Source of the DNA: an uncultured Lactobacillus sp.
GTDB taxonomy: Bacteria > Bacillota > Bacilli > Lactobacillales > Lactobacillaceae
Assembly: GCA_946482425.1 (NCBI GenBank)
Contig: CAMLRO010000038.1
Location: 1 to 13,127, forward strand
Direction of reading: 5' to 3'
Length of the DNA: 13,127 bases
Both the position numbers and the translations under genes were made by a program. The notes beneath the pieces were generated by a model, which had not been told where the DNA came from, did no database searches, and worked only from the letters and a program-made list of their open reading frames with translations. This document shows, piece after piece, positions 1 through 6,998 of the stretch (position 1 is the first letter of the stretch; each line of letters starts with the position of its first letter).

Positions 1-607
1 CAACACCGTTAATAGTTCCTTTTAACAAATTAAACGGGACTATTATGCCAAAAATGTATGCGCTCATTGAAGGAATATGCAATAATTTACCCAAGTAAAC
101 TTTTTCAGTAAAAGAAAGCAAACCAGAATATCCATGGATTGCCGGCAGGTTTGGCACAGTAGTTACTGCATAAAACGGTGTCAAAACTAATGCATTTAGT
201 ACGGATAGCACGAAGGCCATTGCTAAAATACCGAGAACAATACCTACAATTGGTTTTAAATATTTTTTAGAAAAATTTTTCTCATCTTTGCTAATATTTT
301 TTGTTAAATAATAAAATGGCAAAGCAAAAGATATTGATGCCAGAAAAGCCGCAGACTGACCCACTAAACTAGGTAAAGCAAAACCTTTATAAATTAAATT
401 AATCAGCATTCTGACAAAAGCAATAAAGATACCAGGTCCAGGCCCGAATAAAAATGTCCCAATAGTGATTACGACATCCGAGAAGTCAAATTTTAAAAAA
501 CTAGTTATTGGCAATGGTATCTCCAATAGCATTAATACATAGGCAATTGTACCAATTAAAGTATAAGCCAATATATTTACCAAATTATTTCTGCTTTTTT
601 TTTGCAA
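1..607 (-). CDS. ribU: Riboflavin transporter RibU, ECF S-component (3' end outside window)
   Basis: Membrane substrate-binding subunit of an energy-coupling-factor transporter. It captures riboflavin and works with the shared EcfA/A'/T module to import it. About 202 residues are visible and the stop codon lies beyond position 1. The translation is strongly hydrophobic with several predicted membrane helices. It carries the LKFDFSDV segment near residues 40-47, typical of RibU proteins, and a following GPGPGIFIAFVRM stretch. The frame opens with TTG at 607-605, preceded by a GGAGG Shine-Dalgarno (620-616) at 8 nt spacing; no ATG sits at a better position. A run of nine A bases falls in codons 2-5. 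The FMN riboswitch just upstream independently supports the riboflavin assignment. The exact C-terminus is not visible. Function is inferred from family motifs plus the riboswitch. Confidence 0.9.
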   Translation of the reverse strand, partial: MQKKSRNNLVNILAYTLIGTIAYVLMLLEIPLPITSFLKFDFSDVVITIGTFLFGPGPGIFIAFVRMLINLIYKGFALPSLVGQSAAFLASISFALPFYYLTKNISKDEKNFSKKYLKPIVGIVLGILAMAFVLSVLNALVLTPFYAVTTVPNLPAIHGYSGLLSFTEKVYLGKLLHIPSMSAYIFGIIVPFNLLKGTINGV

Positions 608-615
608 AATTCTTA

Positions 616-620
616 CCTCC
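616..620 (-). promoter_or_regulatory. Shine-Dalgarno site of ribU that fixes a TTG start
   Basis: GGAGG on the minus strand, 8 nt before the TTG codon at 607-605. It begins immediately after the U-run of the riboswitch terminator (621-625), so only read-through transcripts carry it. This site is the reason for choosing the non-ATG start. Confidence 0.8.
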
Positions 621-658
621 AAAAAACTCGGTCTGTTGCTTCTAGCAACAGACCGAGT
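621..658 (-). terminator. Intrinsic terminator of the FMN riboswitch (expression platform)
   Basis: A perfect 15-bp hairpin: arm ACTCGGTCTGTTGCT (658-644 on the minus strand), a 3-nt loop (643-641), the complementary arm (640-626), then a run of U (625-621). It lies between the FMN aptamer and the ribU ribosome binding site. Its 5' arm contains GUCUGUU (653-647), which can pair instead with GACAGAC (698-692) at the 3' end of the aptamer. This gives the usual antiterminator/terminator choice. Confidence 0.93.
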
Positions 659-694
659 AAAAGTAAGCTTTAGATCTTGGCTTTTAGTTTAGTC

Positions 695-803
695 TGTCTT
701 CTTTCATCTAGACTCTAACTATCGGTATCTCAATAGATTCCACCACTTGCGTGGGTCGTGGACTTGCACCACCGGTCGGGACTTTCACCCTGCCATGAAG
801 ACA
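695..803 (-). ncRNA. FMN riboswitch aptamer (RFN element)
   Basis: The minus strand carries the conserved RFN landmarks in order. P1 5' strand TGTCTTC (803-797) is followed by GGCAGGGTGAAAGTCCCGAC and CCGGTGGT, a variable hairpin, and ACCGATAGTTAGAGTC. Then come GATGAAA and the closing P1 3' strand GAAGACA (701-695). The two P1 strands form 7 Watson-Crick pairs. The family binds flavin mononucleotide; with the terminator downstream, binding is expected to switch ribU off by premature termination. It starts about 30 nt after the rluB stop codon, with no terminator between them, so read-through from the upstream operon may also be gated here. Confidence 0.97.
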
Positions 804-829
804 ACAAACTTATTTATCAAATTTCACAT

Positions 830-861
830 ACTATACTAATCTACGTTTTTTAATCTGTCAA
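830..861 (-). promoter_or_regulatory. Possible promoter for the riboswitch-ribU transcript
   Basis: TTGACA at 861-856 (inside the 3' end of rluB) is a perfect -35 box. Downstream are TAGTAT (838-833, 17-bp spacer, 4/6 match) and TATAGT (835-830, better match but 20-bp spacer). Neither pairing is ideal, so this is a tentative call; ribU may also be transcribed by read-through from rluB. Confidence 0.35.
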
Positions 862-1555
862 CTTCCTCATGAGACAATTCTCGGTACATTCCTGAAATAA
901 GAGAATCAAGTGTAAGAAAAGCATATTTCTCGCGAGCTAATTTCTCTACCTGGTGGTGAACAGCCTTGAACATTCTTTTTACCTGGTGATACTGGCCTTC
1001 ATGAATTGTCAATTGCACTATTTGATTATTCTTTTTACGATCTGTTCTAATAACCTTAACTTTTGCGGGAGCACAGCGATGGCGATCAATTTTAACTCCA
1101 TGCTTCAGCTGACTGATTTCATCAGGCGTAAGAATGCCAGAAATCTTAGCAACATAAACCTTAGCAACATTGTTTCGCGGATGCATCAGTAAATTGGCTA
1201 ATTCACCATCATTGGTCATTAAAAGCAGCCCTGAAGTATCATAATCCAGTCTACCAATTGGATAGAGACGATAAGGCAAATTTTTAAAATAATCAACCAC
1301 CGTTTTTCTGCCTTTATCATCATTAGCAGTTGAAACTACTCCTCGTGGTTTGTAAAAGAGATAAGTATGCAAACTCTCTCGTTCAATTGGTTCACCATCA
1401 ACCGTGATGTTACTGAAGGTATCCACTTTAGTACCAAGTTTAGTTACCACGTTACCATCAACAGTGACTCGGCCTTCCGTAATCATTTTTTCAGCCTTGC
1501 GCCTGGAAGCAATACCCGCTTCAGCAATTACTTTTTGCAACCGTTCTAAAACCAT
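836..1555 (-). CDS. rluB: RsuA/RluB-family rRNA pseudouridine synthase
   Basis: Converts a specific uridine of rRNA to pseudouridine; RluB targets 23S rRNA, the related RsuA targets 16S. The 239-residue protein has an N-terminal S4 RNA-binding domain (about residues 3-60, starting RLQKVIAEAGIASRRKAEKM). The catalytic domain holds the GRLDYDTSG motif, with D104 as expected nucleophile. The start ATG (1555-1553) overlaps the scpB stop as TAATG, and an AGGAGA site at 1567-1562 lies within the end of scpB. Position after scpA-scpB is the standard Firmicutes location of rluB. The C-terminal basic motif reads EGQYHQVKRMF (residues 186-196), which resembles RsuA more than typical RluB, so the rRNA target is uncertain. 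The family is secure; the symbol rests on gene order. Confidence 0.9.
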   Translation of the reverse strand: MVLERLQKVIAEAGIASRRKAEKMITEGRVTVDGNVVTKLGTKVDTFSNITVDGEPIERESLHTYLFYKPRGVVSTANDDKGRKTVVDYFKNLPYRLYPIGRLDYDTSGLLLMTNDGELANLLMHPRNNVAKVYVAKISGILTPDEISQLKHGVKIDRHRCAPAKVKVIRTDRKKNNQIVQLTIHEGQYHQVKRMFKAVHHQVEKLAREKYAFLTLDSLISGMYRELSHEEVDRLKNVD

Positions 1556-2163
1556 TATTTTTCTCCTTTTTGAGTTTTGGCAATATTTTTATCAGCTTGA
1601 CCCTTAGCTGCAAACAAATCTATTTCGCCTTCACTATTAATGCTATCATCTTCAAAATCTTCTATTAGTGGTAAATCAGCTAAACTATGATACCCGAAAT
1701 ACTGCAAAAAATACTCACTCGTTATGTATAAATTAGGATGACCGGGAGCATCTTTTTTTCCATTAATTTTTACCAGTCCACGCCAAATCAGCGTCTGTAA
1801 GGCTCCAGATGAATTAACACCCCTGATGTCATCTATTTCTACACGAGTGATCGGCTGGCGATAGGCAATAATAGATAAAATTTCTAGTGCTGATTGGCTT
1901 AAGCTCTTAGATAAATCTTTTTGAAAAAAGTTTTCAATTATCTTGCCTGCCTCTGGCCTGGTGGTCAATTTGTAAATATCATTGAGATGTTGGATTTGTA
2001 ACCCTGAATCAGGATTTTTTTGTAGTTTTTCCCGTAAATTTTTGCTGAGTTCGCGCAATGCAGGTTTACCAACCTGCAAAAGTTCGCATAAGTTGCTGCT
2101 GTCAATACCATTATCACCGGCAACATATAATAGCGCTTCTAACTGCGCCATTTTACTTATCAT
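1555..2163 (-). CDS. scpB: Segregation and condensation protein ScpB
   Basis: Winged-helix (kite) subunit that dimerises and binds the central linker of ScpA in the SMC-ScpAB condensin, which compacts and segregates the nucleoid. Recognised by the N-terminal [13 protein letters not shown] segment, the central [21 protein letters not shown] followed by [13 protein letters not shown], and PGHPNLY...[12 protein letters not shown] near the C-terminus. I start at ATG 2163 ([13 protein letters not shown], 202 aa). That gives an 11-nt overlap with scpA and fits translational coupling. A TTG nine bases upstream (2172) and an ATG twelve bases downstream (2151) are in frame, but the former is a weaker codon and the latter lacks a clear ribosome binding site. 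The C-terminal tail of about 35 residues is charged and probably disordered. Confidence 0.95.
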   Translation of the reverse strand: MISKMAQLEALLYVAGDNGIDSSNLCELLQVGKPALRELSKNLREKLQKNPDSGLQIQHLNDIYKLTTRPEAGKIIENFFQKDLSKSLSQSALEILSIIAYRQPITRVEIDDIRGVNSSGALQTLIWRGLVKINGKKDAPGHPNLYITSEYFLQYFGYHSLADLPLIEDFEDDSINSEGEIDLFAAKGQADKNIAKTQKGEK

Positions 2164-2890
2164 TACTACCAACTCTTTCCAAATTCAGGTCACCAAACGT
2201 CCTCTTTTGTTTTACCCGAATTTCCTGATTTTTACAAAGTTCAAGCAGGGCCAAAAACAGACCAATAATATCAGATAAAGTTTCCATTTTTTGACAACAA
2301 GCAAAAAAGCTTATCTGCTTATTTCTCATCAATTCTTTTCGCAAAAAGGCACTCATTTCTTTGACAGAAGTTTCTTTAACTTCAACTGAAACAATATCAG
2401 GCTGTCTAATTTTCATCCTTTGTAAAACAATAACGAAAGTATTAGCTAACTCTGTTGAAGTAATTTGTCCTTTGGGCAATGGCTGAATTTTTTTACTTTC
2501 TGGTACGCTTTCCTCTTTAGCAGCAGTGATCGGTACTTCCTCATTGCGCTTTTTAAAGTATGCTGATACTTTTTTAAAAACTGAATAAGTAATAAGCTGC
2601 TGCACTAACTCATCTCTTGGGTCTTCTTGTTCATCATTATCCTCGGTAAAGTCATTTTGCGGGAGAAGAGATTGAGATTTTATTCGCAAGAGCATTGATG
2701 ACATAACAAAATATTCACCGGCAATTTTTAAATTAAGCCTTTGCATTTGATGTAAATAAGCCAGATATTGGCTGGTAATTTGAGCTATGGGAATATCATA
2801 AATATCAATCTTTTGCACTTTTATTAAATGTAACAACAAATCCAAGGGTCCTTCAAAGTTAGGCAACTCAAGAGTAAGACTATCACTCAT
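2153..2890 (-). CDS. scpA: Segregation and condensation protein ScpA (kleisin)
   Basis: Kleisin subunit of the bacterial SMC-ScpAB condensin; it bridges the SMC heads and recruits the ScpB dimer. The 245-residue protein has the usual size. The N-terminal SMC-neck-binding domain starts [31 protein letters not shown], the family hallmark. An acidic linker (about residues 101-114, rich in D and E) comes next, then the ScpB-binding middle. The C-terminal winged helix holds [17 protein letters not shown]. Its ATG (2890) overlaps the TGA of the upstream ribT-like gene as ATGA, and a GG-containing ribosome site (AAGGT) precedes it at about 9 nt. Coupled upstream of scpB as in most Firmicutes. Confidence 0.97.
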   Translation of the reverse strand: MSDSLTLELPNFEGPLDLLLHLIKVQKIDIYDIPIAQITSQYLAYLHQMQRLNLKIAGEYFVMSSMLLRIKSQSLLPQNDFTEDNDEQEDPRDELVQQLITYSVFKKVSAYFKKRNEEVPITAAKEESVPESKKIQPLPKGQITSTELANTFVIVLQRMKIRQPDIVSVEVKETSVKEMSAFLRKELMRNKQISFFACCQKMETLSDIIGLFLALLELCKNQEIRVKQKRTFGDLNLERVGSNDK

Positions 2891-3246
2891 TTTTCAGTAC
2901 CTTTTTTCAAATACTTAATAAGATAGATATATTCCGGAACAGCCGTAATAACTTTGCTGGGACTGTTTTGTGCCAACTCTTGAACGGCTCTAGCCTCGTA
3001 TTTAGCTTGACGATAATCGGGAGCAAAAGAGATGTAACGAATAATTACAAAGTGTTTGCTTATCTGTGTACCTATTACACCGATAAAATTGGGAGCTTTA
3101 TAACGATAGAGATACAAGCAAAACTCAGCGCTACTTTTGTTTAATTGAATTTCATCCTTGAGATTGGCCAGGTTTTTAAAATCAGGCAAATAAGATAGTA
3201 ATCCCATAGCTACCTTTTCTTTATCATTTTTGCATTCAATTAGCAT
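2887..3246 (-). CDS. ribT: RibT-like GNAT-fold protein
   Basis: A 119-residue protein resembling Bacillus RibT, a small GNAT-family acetyltransferase of unknown substrate that ends the Bacillus riboflavin operon. The resemblance is clearest at the N-terminus (MLI...EKVAMGLLSYLPD) and in the central beta strands (FIGVIGTQ, FVIIRYISFAPDYR). In GNATs the acetyl-CoA loop follows the pattern Q/R-x-x-G-x-G/A. Here the equivalent stretch is Q80-A-K-Y83-E-A85, with tyrosine where the first glycine is expected, so catalysis is doubtful. The gene starts 9 nt after the xerD stop with an AAGGTGA ribosome site (3257-3251) that overlaps it, and it overlaps scpA by 4 nt. No riboflavin biosynthesis gene is visible in the window. 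Function is unknown; the name is by homology only. Confidence 0.75.
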   Translation of the reverse strand: MLIECKNDKEKVAMGLLSYLPDFKNLANLKDEIQLNKSSAEFCLYLYRYKAPNFIGVIGTQISKHFVIIRYISFAPDYRQAKYEARAVQELAQNSPSKVITAVPEYIYLIKYLKKGTEK

Positions 3247-3255
3247 TTAATCACC

Positions 3256-4164
3256 TTATGTCCGCGGATGCGTTTTTTCGTAAACTTGTAAAATATGTTT
3301 CTGGGACAAATTTGTATAAATTTGAGTTGTACTGATGTCTGAATGCCCTAAAATTTCTTGGACAACACGTAAATCTGCCCCATTTTCCAGTAAATGTGTT
3401 GCAAATGTGTGTCTTAAAGTATGTGGAGTGACATTTTTTTGAATACCAGCCATTTTACAGTAATGCTTAATAATTTGCCAAACTGCTTGTCTTGTTAATG
3501 AAGTACCTCTGCTATTAAGAAAAATAAAATCGTTATTTCTACCGCTCTTTAATATTAAAGGGTCACGAACCTTTTCTTTATAACTGTCAATCCAAGATAA
3601 AGCTACTTCGCTAATTGGAATCAATCGCTCTTTTGATCCTTTGCCAAAAATTTTGACCAATTTCAGTTCTTCATGCAAATCGGTAAATTTAAGATTAATT
3701 AATTCACTCACTCTTATTCCCGTAGCATACAGAGTTTCAAGTAAAGCCCTATCACGCAAGCCTAACTTTTTTTTAGTATCAGGTTGCTCAAGCAAATTAT
3801 TAACTTCACTAACTGTCAAAGCAACGGGCAAAGTATGACGCTTTTTAGGAGAATCAATTTCGAGCATTGGGTTTAACTTTTGAATATTTTGTCTCACCAG
3901 CCACTGATAGAATTTACGCAAGCTGGTTATTAAGCGGCTAATAGAACTTGTGGCTTTATTTTGATCGCGCTGCTCTGCCAAAAAGGCATCAATGTCAAGG
4001 GCTTGAGTCGGCCAAGAAGTAAAATTTTCCTGTTGAAGAAAACGAATGAAAGAAGTTAAATCCTGCCTGTAGGCTGTTATCGTATTATTACTAAGGCCAC
4101 GTTCAACCTGACTATATCTCAAATAATCTTCAACTTGCTCTGATAAATTAATCTTTTTCGGCAT
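3256..4164 (-). CDS. xerD: Site-specific tyrosine recombinase XerD
   Basis: Tyrosine recombinase that, with its partner XerC, resolves chromosome dimers at dif near the terminus. The 302 residues match the normal Xer length. The N-terminal SAM-like core-binding domain spans about residues 7-90 (VEDYLRYSQVERGLSNNTI). The catalytic domain contains R151 (TGIRVSEL), K175 (GKGSKER), H248 and R251 (PHTLRHTFATHLL), H274 (LGHSDI) and the nucleophile Y283 (QIYTN), so it looks fully active. Start ATG 4164 has GGA (4175-4173) 8 nt upstream and overlaps the end of cvfB by 17 nt. XerC and XerD are hard to separate by motif alone; the choice of XerD rests on its place beside scpAB. It is a housekeeping gene here, with no phage or transposon context. 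Confidence 0.92.
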   Translation of the reverse strand: MPKKINLSEQVEDYLRYSQVERGLSNNTITAYRQDLTSFIRFLQQENFTSWPTQALDIDAFLAEQRDQNKATSSISRLITSLRKFYQWLVRQNIQKLNPMLEIDSPKKRHTLPVALTVSEVNNLLEQPDTKKKLGLRDRALLETLYATGIRVSELINLKFTDLHEELKLVKIFGKGSKERLIPISEVALSWIDSYKEKVRDPLILKSGRNNDFIFLNSRGTSLTRQAVWQIIKHYCKMAGIQKNVTPHTLRHTFATHLLENGADLRVVQEILGHSDISTTQIYTNLSQKHILQVYEKTHPRT

Positions 4165-5035
4165 TTTCTGGATCCTTTATCAGGGAGATAGAGCCAGCAG
4201 CCTTATCCTCCACTATATATTTAGCTTTAAGTAAATGGCCTAAAGCTCGCTTAAAGGCCGATTTAGAAATACCAAAATAATTATTGATATCCTGTGCGTC
4301 AGATTTATCGTAAAAAGGTAAGGTTTTATCTTTTTTCCTGCGCAAACTCATTAAAATCATTTGTGCATCATCATCAATTTCCTCGAAAGCTCGTGGCAAA
4401 GTACTTAGATTCAAGCGACCATATTGGCTAATACCAACCACCCTGCCACTGAATTGCTCGCCTAAACGCAAGGGACGCGTCATTTGTGTTGGATGGACAA
4501 AACCTAAATAATATTCTTTAGTGATTATAAATGCCCCTACTTCACGAGACGCATATACGGTACCAAAAATATCTTTATTTTTCATATCGTCAGGAAAATG
4601 AGCTGCTAACTGTTCAAAAATATTTTCGTCTGCCAGTTTTGCCCAAATACGATTTTTCTCATCTGTTTCCAGGTGAACCAAAAGCTGATCTTCAGGTTGG
4701 GGCCAACACTCTTTATCATAAGGTAAGTCGTCCATTGAAATTACAACATCTTTATCGGGTAAGCCAATATCTACGAAAACACCCAGGTTATATTTTACTT
4801 CAGTGACTTTACTCCAGCCATATTGATCTTGTTGAGCAAAAGGCAAAAACTGCGTCATTTCTCGATTGTGCTGCTTATCATCGTATAAAAATCCCCTGAT
4901 TTGATCTCCAAGCTGTGGCTTTTCTTCCTGTGTAATTTCTTTTTTCTTCAGTTCATATGTAATTCCGTCAATTTGAACAAAAAAAGAATCTTCGTTTTGG
5001 TCTATTATTTTTCCAGTTGCAATTGTGCCAAGCAT
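4148..5035 (-). CDS. cvfB: S1-like RNA-binding regulatory protein, CvfB family
   Basis: Cytoplasmic RNA-binding protein of the CvfB/YitL family, linked in staphylococci to virulence gene expression; its role in lactobacilli is not defined. The 295 residues show the expected build: consecutive OB/S1-like modules (about residues 1-65, 70-135 and 150-212, the last with DIFGTVYASREVGAFI and GRVVGISQYGRLNL). A C-terminal winged helix follows (about 238-288, FYDKSDAQDINNYFGISKSAFKRALGHLL). The start ATG at 5035 has an AGGAGA site at 5047-5042. It is the first gene of the cvfB-xerD-ribT-scpA-scpB-rluB operon and lies directly downstream of the promoter at 5073-5110. Confidence 0.9.
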   Translation of the reverse strand: MLGTIATGKIIDQNEDSFFVQIDGITYELKKKEITQEEKPQLGDQIRGFLYDDKQHNREMTQFLPFAQQDQYGWSKVTEVKYNLGVFVDIGLPDKDVVISMDDLPYDKECWPQPEDQLLVHLETDEKNRIWAKLADENIFEQLAAHFPDDMKNKDIFGTVYASREVGAFIITKEYYLGFVHPTQMTRPLRLGEQFSGRVVGISQYGRLNLSTLPRAFEEIDDDAQMILMSLRRKKDKTLPFYDKSDAQDINNYFGISKSAFKRALGHLLKAKYIVEDKAAGSISLIKDPENAEKD

Positions 5036-5072
5036 GATTTTTCTCCTACATCTAGAATGGGATCTGATAACA

Positions 5073-5110
5073 AGTATATCATTTTAAAGGAATAAATTGA
5101 CATTAGTCAA
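5073..5110 (-). promoter_or_regulatory. Promoter of the cvfB-xerD-ribT-scpAB-rluB operon
   Basis: The minus strand has -35 TTGACT (5110-5105) and -10 TAAAAT (5086-5081) with an 18-bp spacer. A second -10-like box, TATACT (5078-5073) preceded by TGA (an extended -10 form), lies just downstream. It sits between the pyk terminator and the cvfB ribosome site. A 14-bp inverted repeat covers the -35 box. Confidence 0.7.
5097..5110. promoter_or_regulatory. Palindrome TTGAC-ATTA-GTCAA over the cvfB -35 box
   Basis: Perfect 5-bp inverted repeat with a 4-bp spacer. One arm forms the start of the -35 hexamer of the cvfB promoter. It could be a repressor operator, or a chance symmetry of the TTGAC promoter motif. 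No candidate regulator is encoded in the window. Confidence 0.35.
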
Positions 5111-5151
5111 TCTAAATTTGCTACTGATTTTTCCTAAAATTTAAATCATAC

Positions 5152-5183
5152 AAAAATAGCCAGTAACAAGCACTGGCTATTTT
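5152..5183 (-). terminator. Intrinsic terminator of the pfkA-pyk operon
   Basis: A perfect 12-bp stem, AAAATAGCCAGT (5153-5164) with ACTGGCTATTTT (5172-5183), and a 7-nt loop, followed on the minus strand by a run of U. It begins 17 nt after the pyk stop codon. The stem ends in A/T pairs, so it could also slow transcription from the other side, but no plus-strand gene enters here. Confidence 0.92.
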
Positions 5184-5199
5184 AATGCTTAATTTTTAA

Positions 5200-6969
5200 T
5201 TAAAGGTTTGAAACTTCGCCTTGATAGATTGCGCCGCGACGAGCATCAACAGTAATAGTAATACCACTGCCAATCTTTTCTGTTGCATCAGTAACTCCAA
5301 CTACAACTGGAATTCCTAATGATAAACCGACAACAGCAGCGTGTGAAGTCAAACCAGATGCTTCAACAACTAAACCTGAAGCCTTCTTAATTGCAGGCAT
5401 GTAATCAGGATCAGTAGTTTTTGCTACCATGATATCTCCTTCTTTAACCTTGCTAATAGCTTCTTCAGCACTGTTAACCACAACTGTCTTACCGACAACA
5501 GAGCCATTACCAACGCCAAGTCCCTGAGCTAACTTGCTACCGATAATTTGCAGTTTCATCAAGTTGGTGGTACCTGAGTCGCCAACAGGTACACCAGCAA
5601 CGATAATAACAAGATCACCATCTTTAACGTAGCCTTGTTCTTTAGCAACTTTAGCTGCTACATCAAACATATCATCAGTAGAAGCTGGTTTATCAGTCAA
5701 CAGAGGCTGAACACCCCAAGAAATACCAAGTGAGTGTTGGATCTTTTCATCAAAAGTTAATGCCAAAATGTTTGCGTTCGGACGGTACTTGGAAATCATT
5801 CTCGCAGTGTAGCCAGAATTAGTAGCTGTAATAATAGTCTTAACGCCTAATTCTTGGGCTGTCCGCACAACTGATTCACCAATAGCCTCAGTAACGTTTG
5901 AACCTTTATATTCTTCAAATCTTTGAAGAGCTAAAGTATTACGTTTAAGAAGTTCTTGTTCAGTTCTTTCATCAATTTCAGCCATTGCAGAAACAGCCTT
6001 AACTGGGTACAAACCGTTGGCGGATTCACCAGAAAGCATAGTTGCATCAGTACCGTCAAGTACCGCGTTAGCTACGTCTGAAACTTCAGCACGAGTTGGA
6101 CGAGGATTTTCTTGCATTGAGTCAAGCATTTGAGTAGCGGTAATTACTGGCTTACCAAGTGCGTTTGCCCTCTTGATTAAATCCTTTTGAACAAACGGCA
6201 CATCAATAAATGGAATCTCAACACCCATGTCACCACGAGCAACCATCAAGCCATCTGAAACTTGTAAGATTTCATCGGCATTATCAATACCTTCTTGTGA
6301 TTCAATCTTAGGATAAATCTTAACATAATCACAGCCAGCATCTTCACAGAGCTTACGGATATCAAGAATATCCTGCGCCTTACGTGCAAACGAAGCAAAG
6401 ATAAAGTTAATGCCGTGAGCCAAACCAAACTTGATGTCATCAGCATCTTTTTCGGTAATTCCTGGGAGACGAATTTCTACGCCAGGTGCATTAACACCCT
6501 TCTTAGAACCGATAACACCCGTGTTTTGGGCTTCACAAACTAATTCTTTCTTTTCTTCATCTTTTTCTTTAATTAATAAGTCAACTAAACCATCATCAAT
6601 TAAAACGTGACCACCAACGTGAGTATCACCATAAAGACCTTCGTAAGTAACATGAATCATGTCCTTGTTACCAGGCTTAGAATCATCCATCGACACACGA
6701 ATTTGGTCTCCAGTATTAATGGTAAACTTGCCACCTTCTTGATCAGTGGTTCTAATCTCAGCACCTTTGGTATCCAATGCTATACCAAGTACTAAACCAG
6801 TTTCTTTTTCAACTTGACGAACCATTTTCATCCGTGATAGATGTTCAGCGTGGTCACCATGTGAAAAGTTGAAACGAAATACATTTACGCCTGACTTAGC
6901 CAAAGCTGTAATAGTTTCAATATCATTTGAAGCTGGCCCTAAGGTACTAACAATTTTAGTTTTCTTCAT
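5200..6969 (-). CDS. pyk: Pyruvate kinase with C-terminal PEP-mobile domain
   Basis: Catalyses phosphoenolpyruvate + ADP to pyruvate + ATP, the last step of glycolysis, in the cytosol. The 589 residues exceed the about 470 of a minimal enzyme because of an extra C-terminal domain. Domain A carries R32 (FRFNFSHG), K221 in the signature KIYPKIESQEG, ARGDMGVEIP (R245, D247), and the TATQML stretch around residue 280. The B domain lies roughly at 70-165. The regulatory C domain ends near 480. Residues about 490-589 form a swivelling PEP-utiliser-like domain with TSHAAVVG (H543), as in Bacillus and Geobacillus enzymes, where it is not needed for basic catalysis. The ribosome site GAGGAG (6986-6981) is 11 nt before the ATG and the gene follows pfkA by 29 nt, so the two form one operon. 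No frameshift or missing key residue was noticed. Confidence 0.98.
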   Translation of the reverse strand: MKKTKIVSTLGPASNDIETITALAKSGVNVFRFNFSHGDHAEHLSRMKMVRQVEKETGLVLGIALDTKGAEIRTTDQEGGKFTINTGDQIRVSMDDSKPGNKDMIHVTYEGLYGDTHVGGHVLIDDGLVDLLIKEKDEEKKELVCEAQNTGVIGSKKGVNAPGVEIRLPGITEKDADDIKFGLAHGINFIFASFARKAQDILDIRKLCEDAGCDYVKIYPKIESQEGIDNADEILQVSDGLMVARGDMGVEIPFIDVPFVQKDLIKRANALGKPVITATQMLDSMQENPRPTRAEVSDVANAVLDGTDATMLSGESANGLYPVKAVSAMAEIDERTEQELLKRNTLALQRFEEYKGSNVTEAIGESVVRTAQELGVKTIITATNSGYTARMISKYRPNANILALTFDEKIQHSLGISWGVQPLLTDKPASTDDMFDVAAKVAKEQGYVKDGDLVIIVAGVPVGDSGTTNLMKLQIIGSKLAQGLGVGNGSVVGKTVVVNSAEEAISKVKEGDIMVAKTTDPDYMPAIKKASGLVVEASGLTSHAAVVGLSLGIPVVVGVTDATEKIGSGITITVDARRGAIYQGEVSNL

Positions 6970-6998
6970 TATGTAAAATTCTCCTCAAAATCGACTAA

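Noticed and set aside
2164..2172. TTG start of scpB at 2172
   Set aside because: It adds only three residues outside the conserved N-terminus; the ATG at 2163 is a stronger codon with equivalent spacing.
3256..4164. Phage or integron integrase reading of the tyrosine recombinase
   Set aside because: Length, domain build and operon position with scpAB match the housekeeping Xer recombinase; there are no attachment repeats, phage genes or cassettes nearby.
6246..6446. Overlapping open frames inside pyk, pfkA and other genes
   Set aside because: They lie in other frames of strongly conserved genes, lack ribosome sites and encode no recognisable protein; they are shadows.
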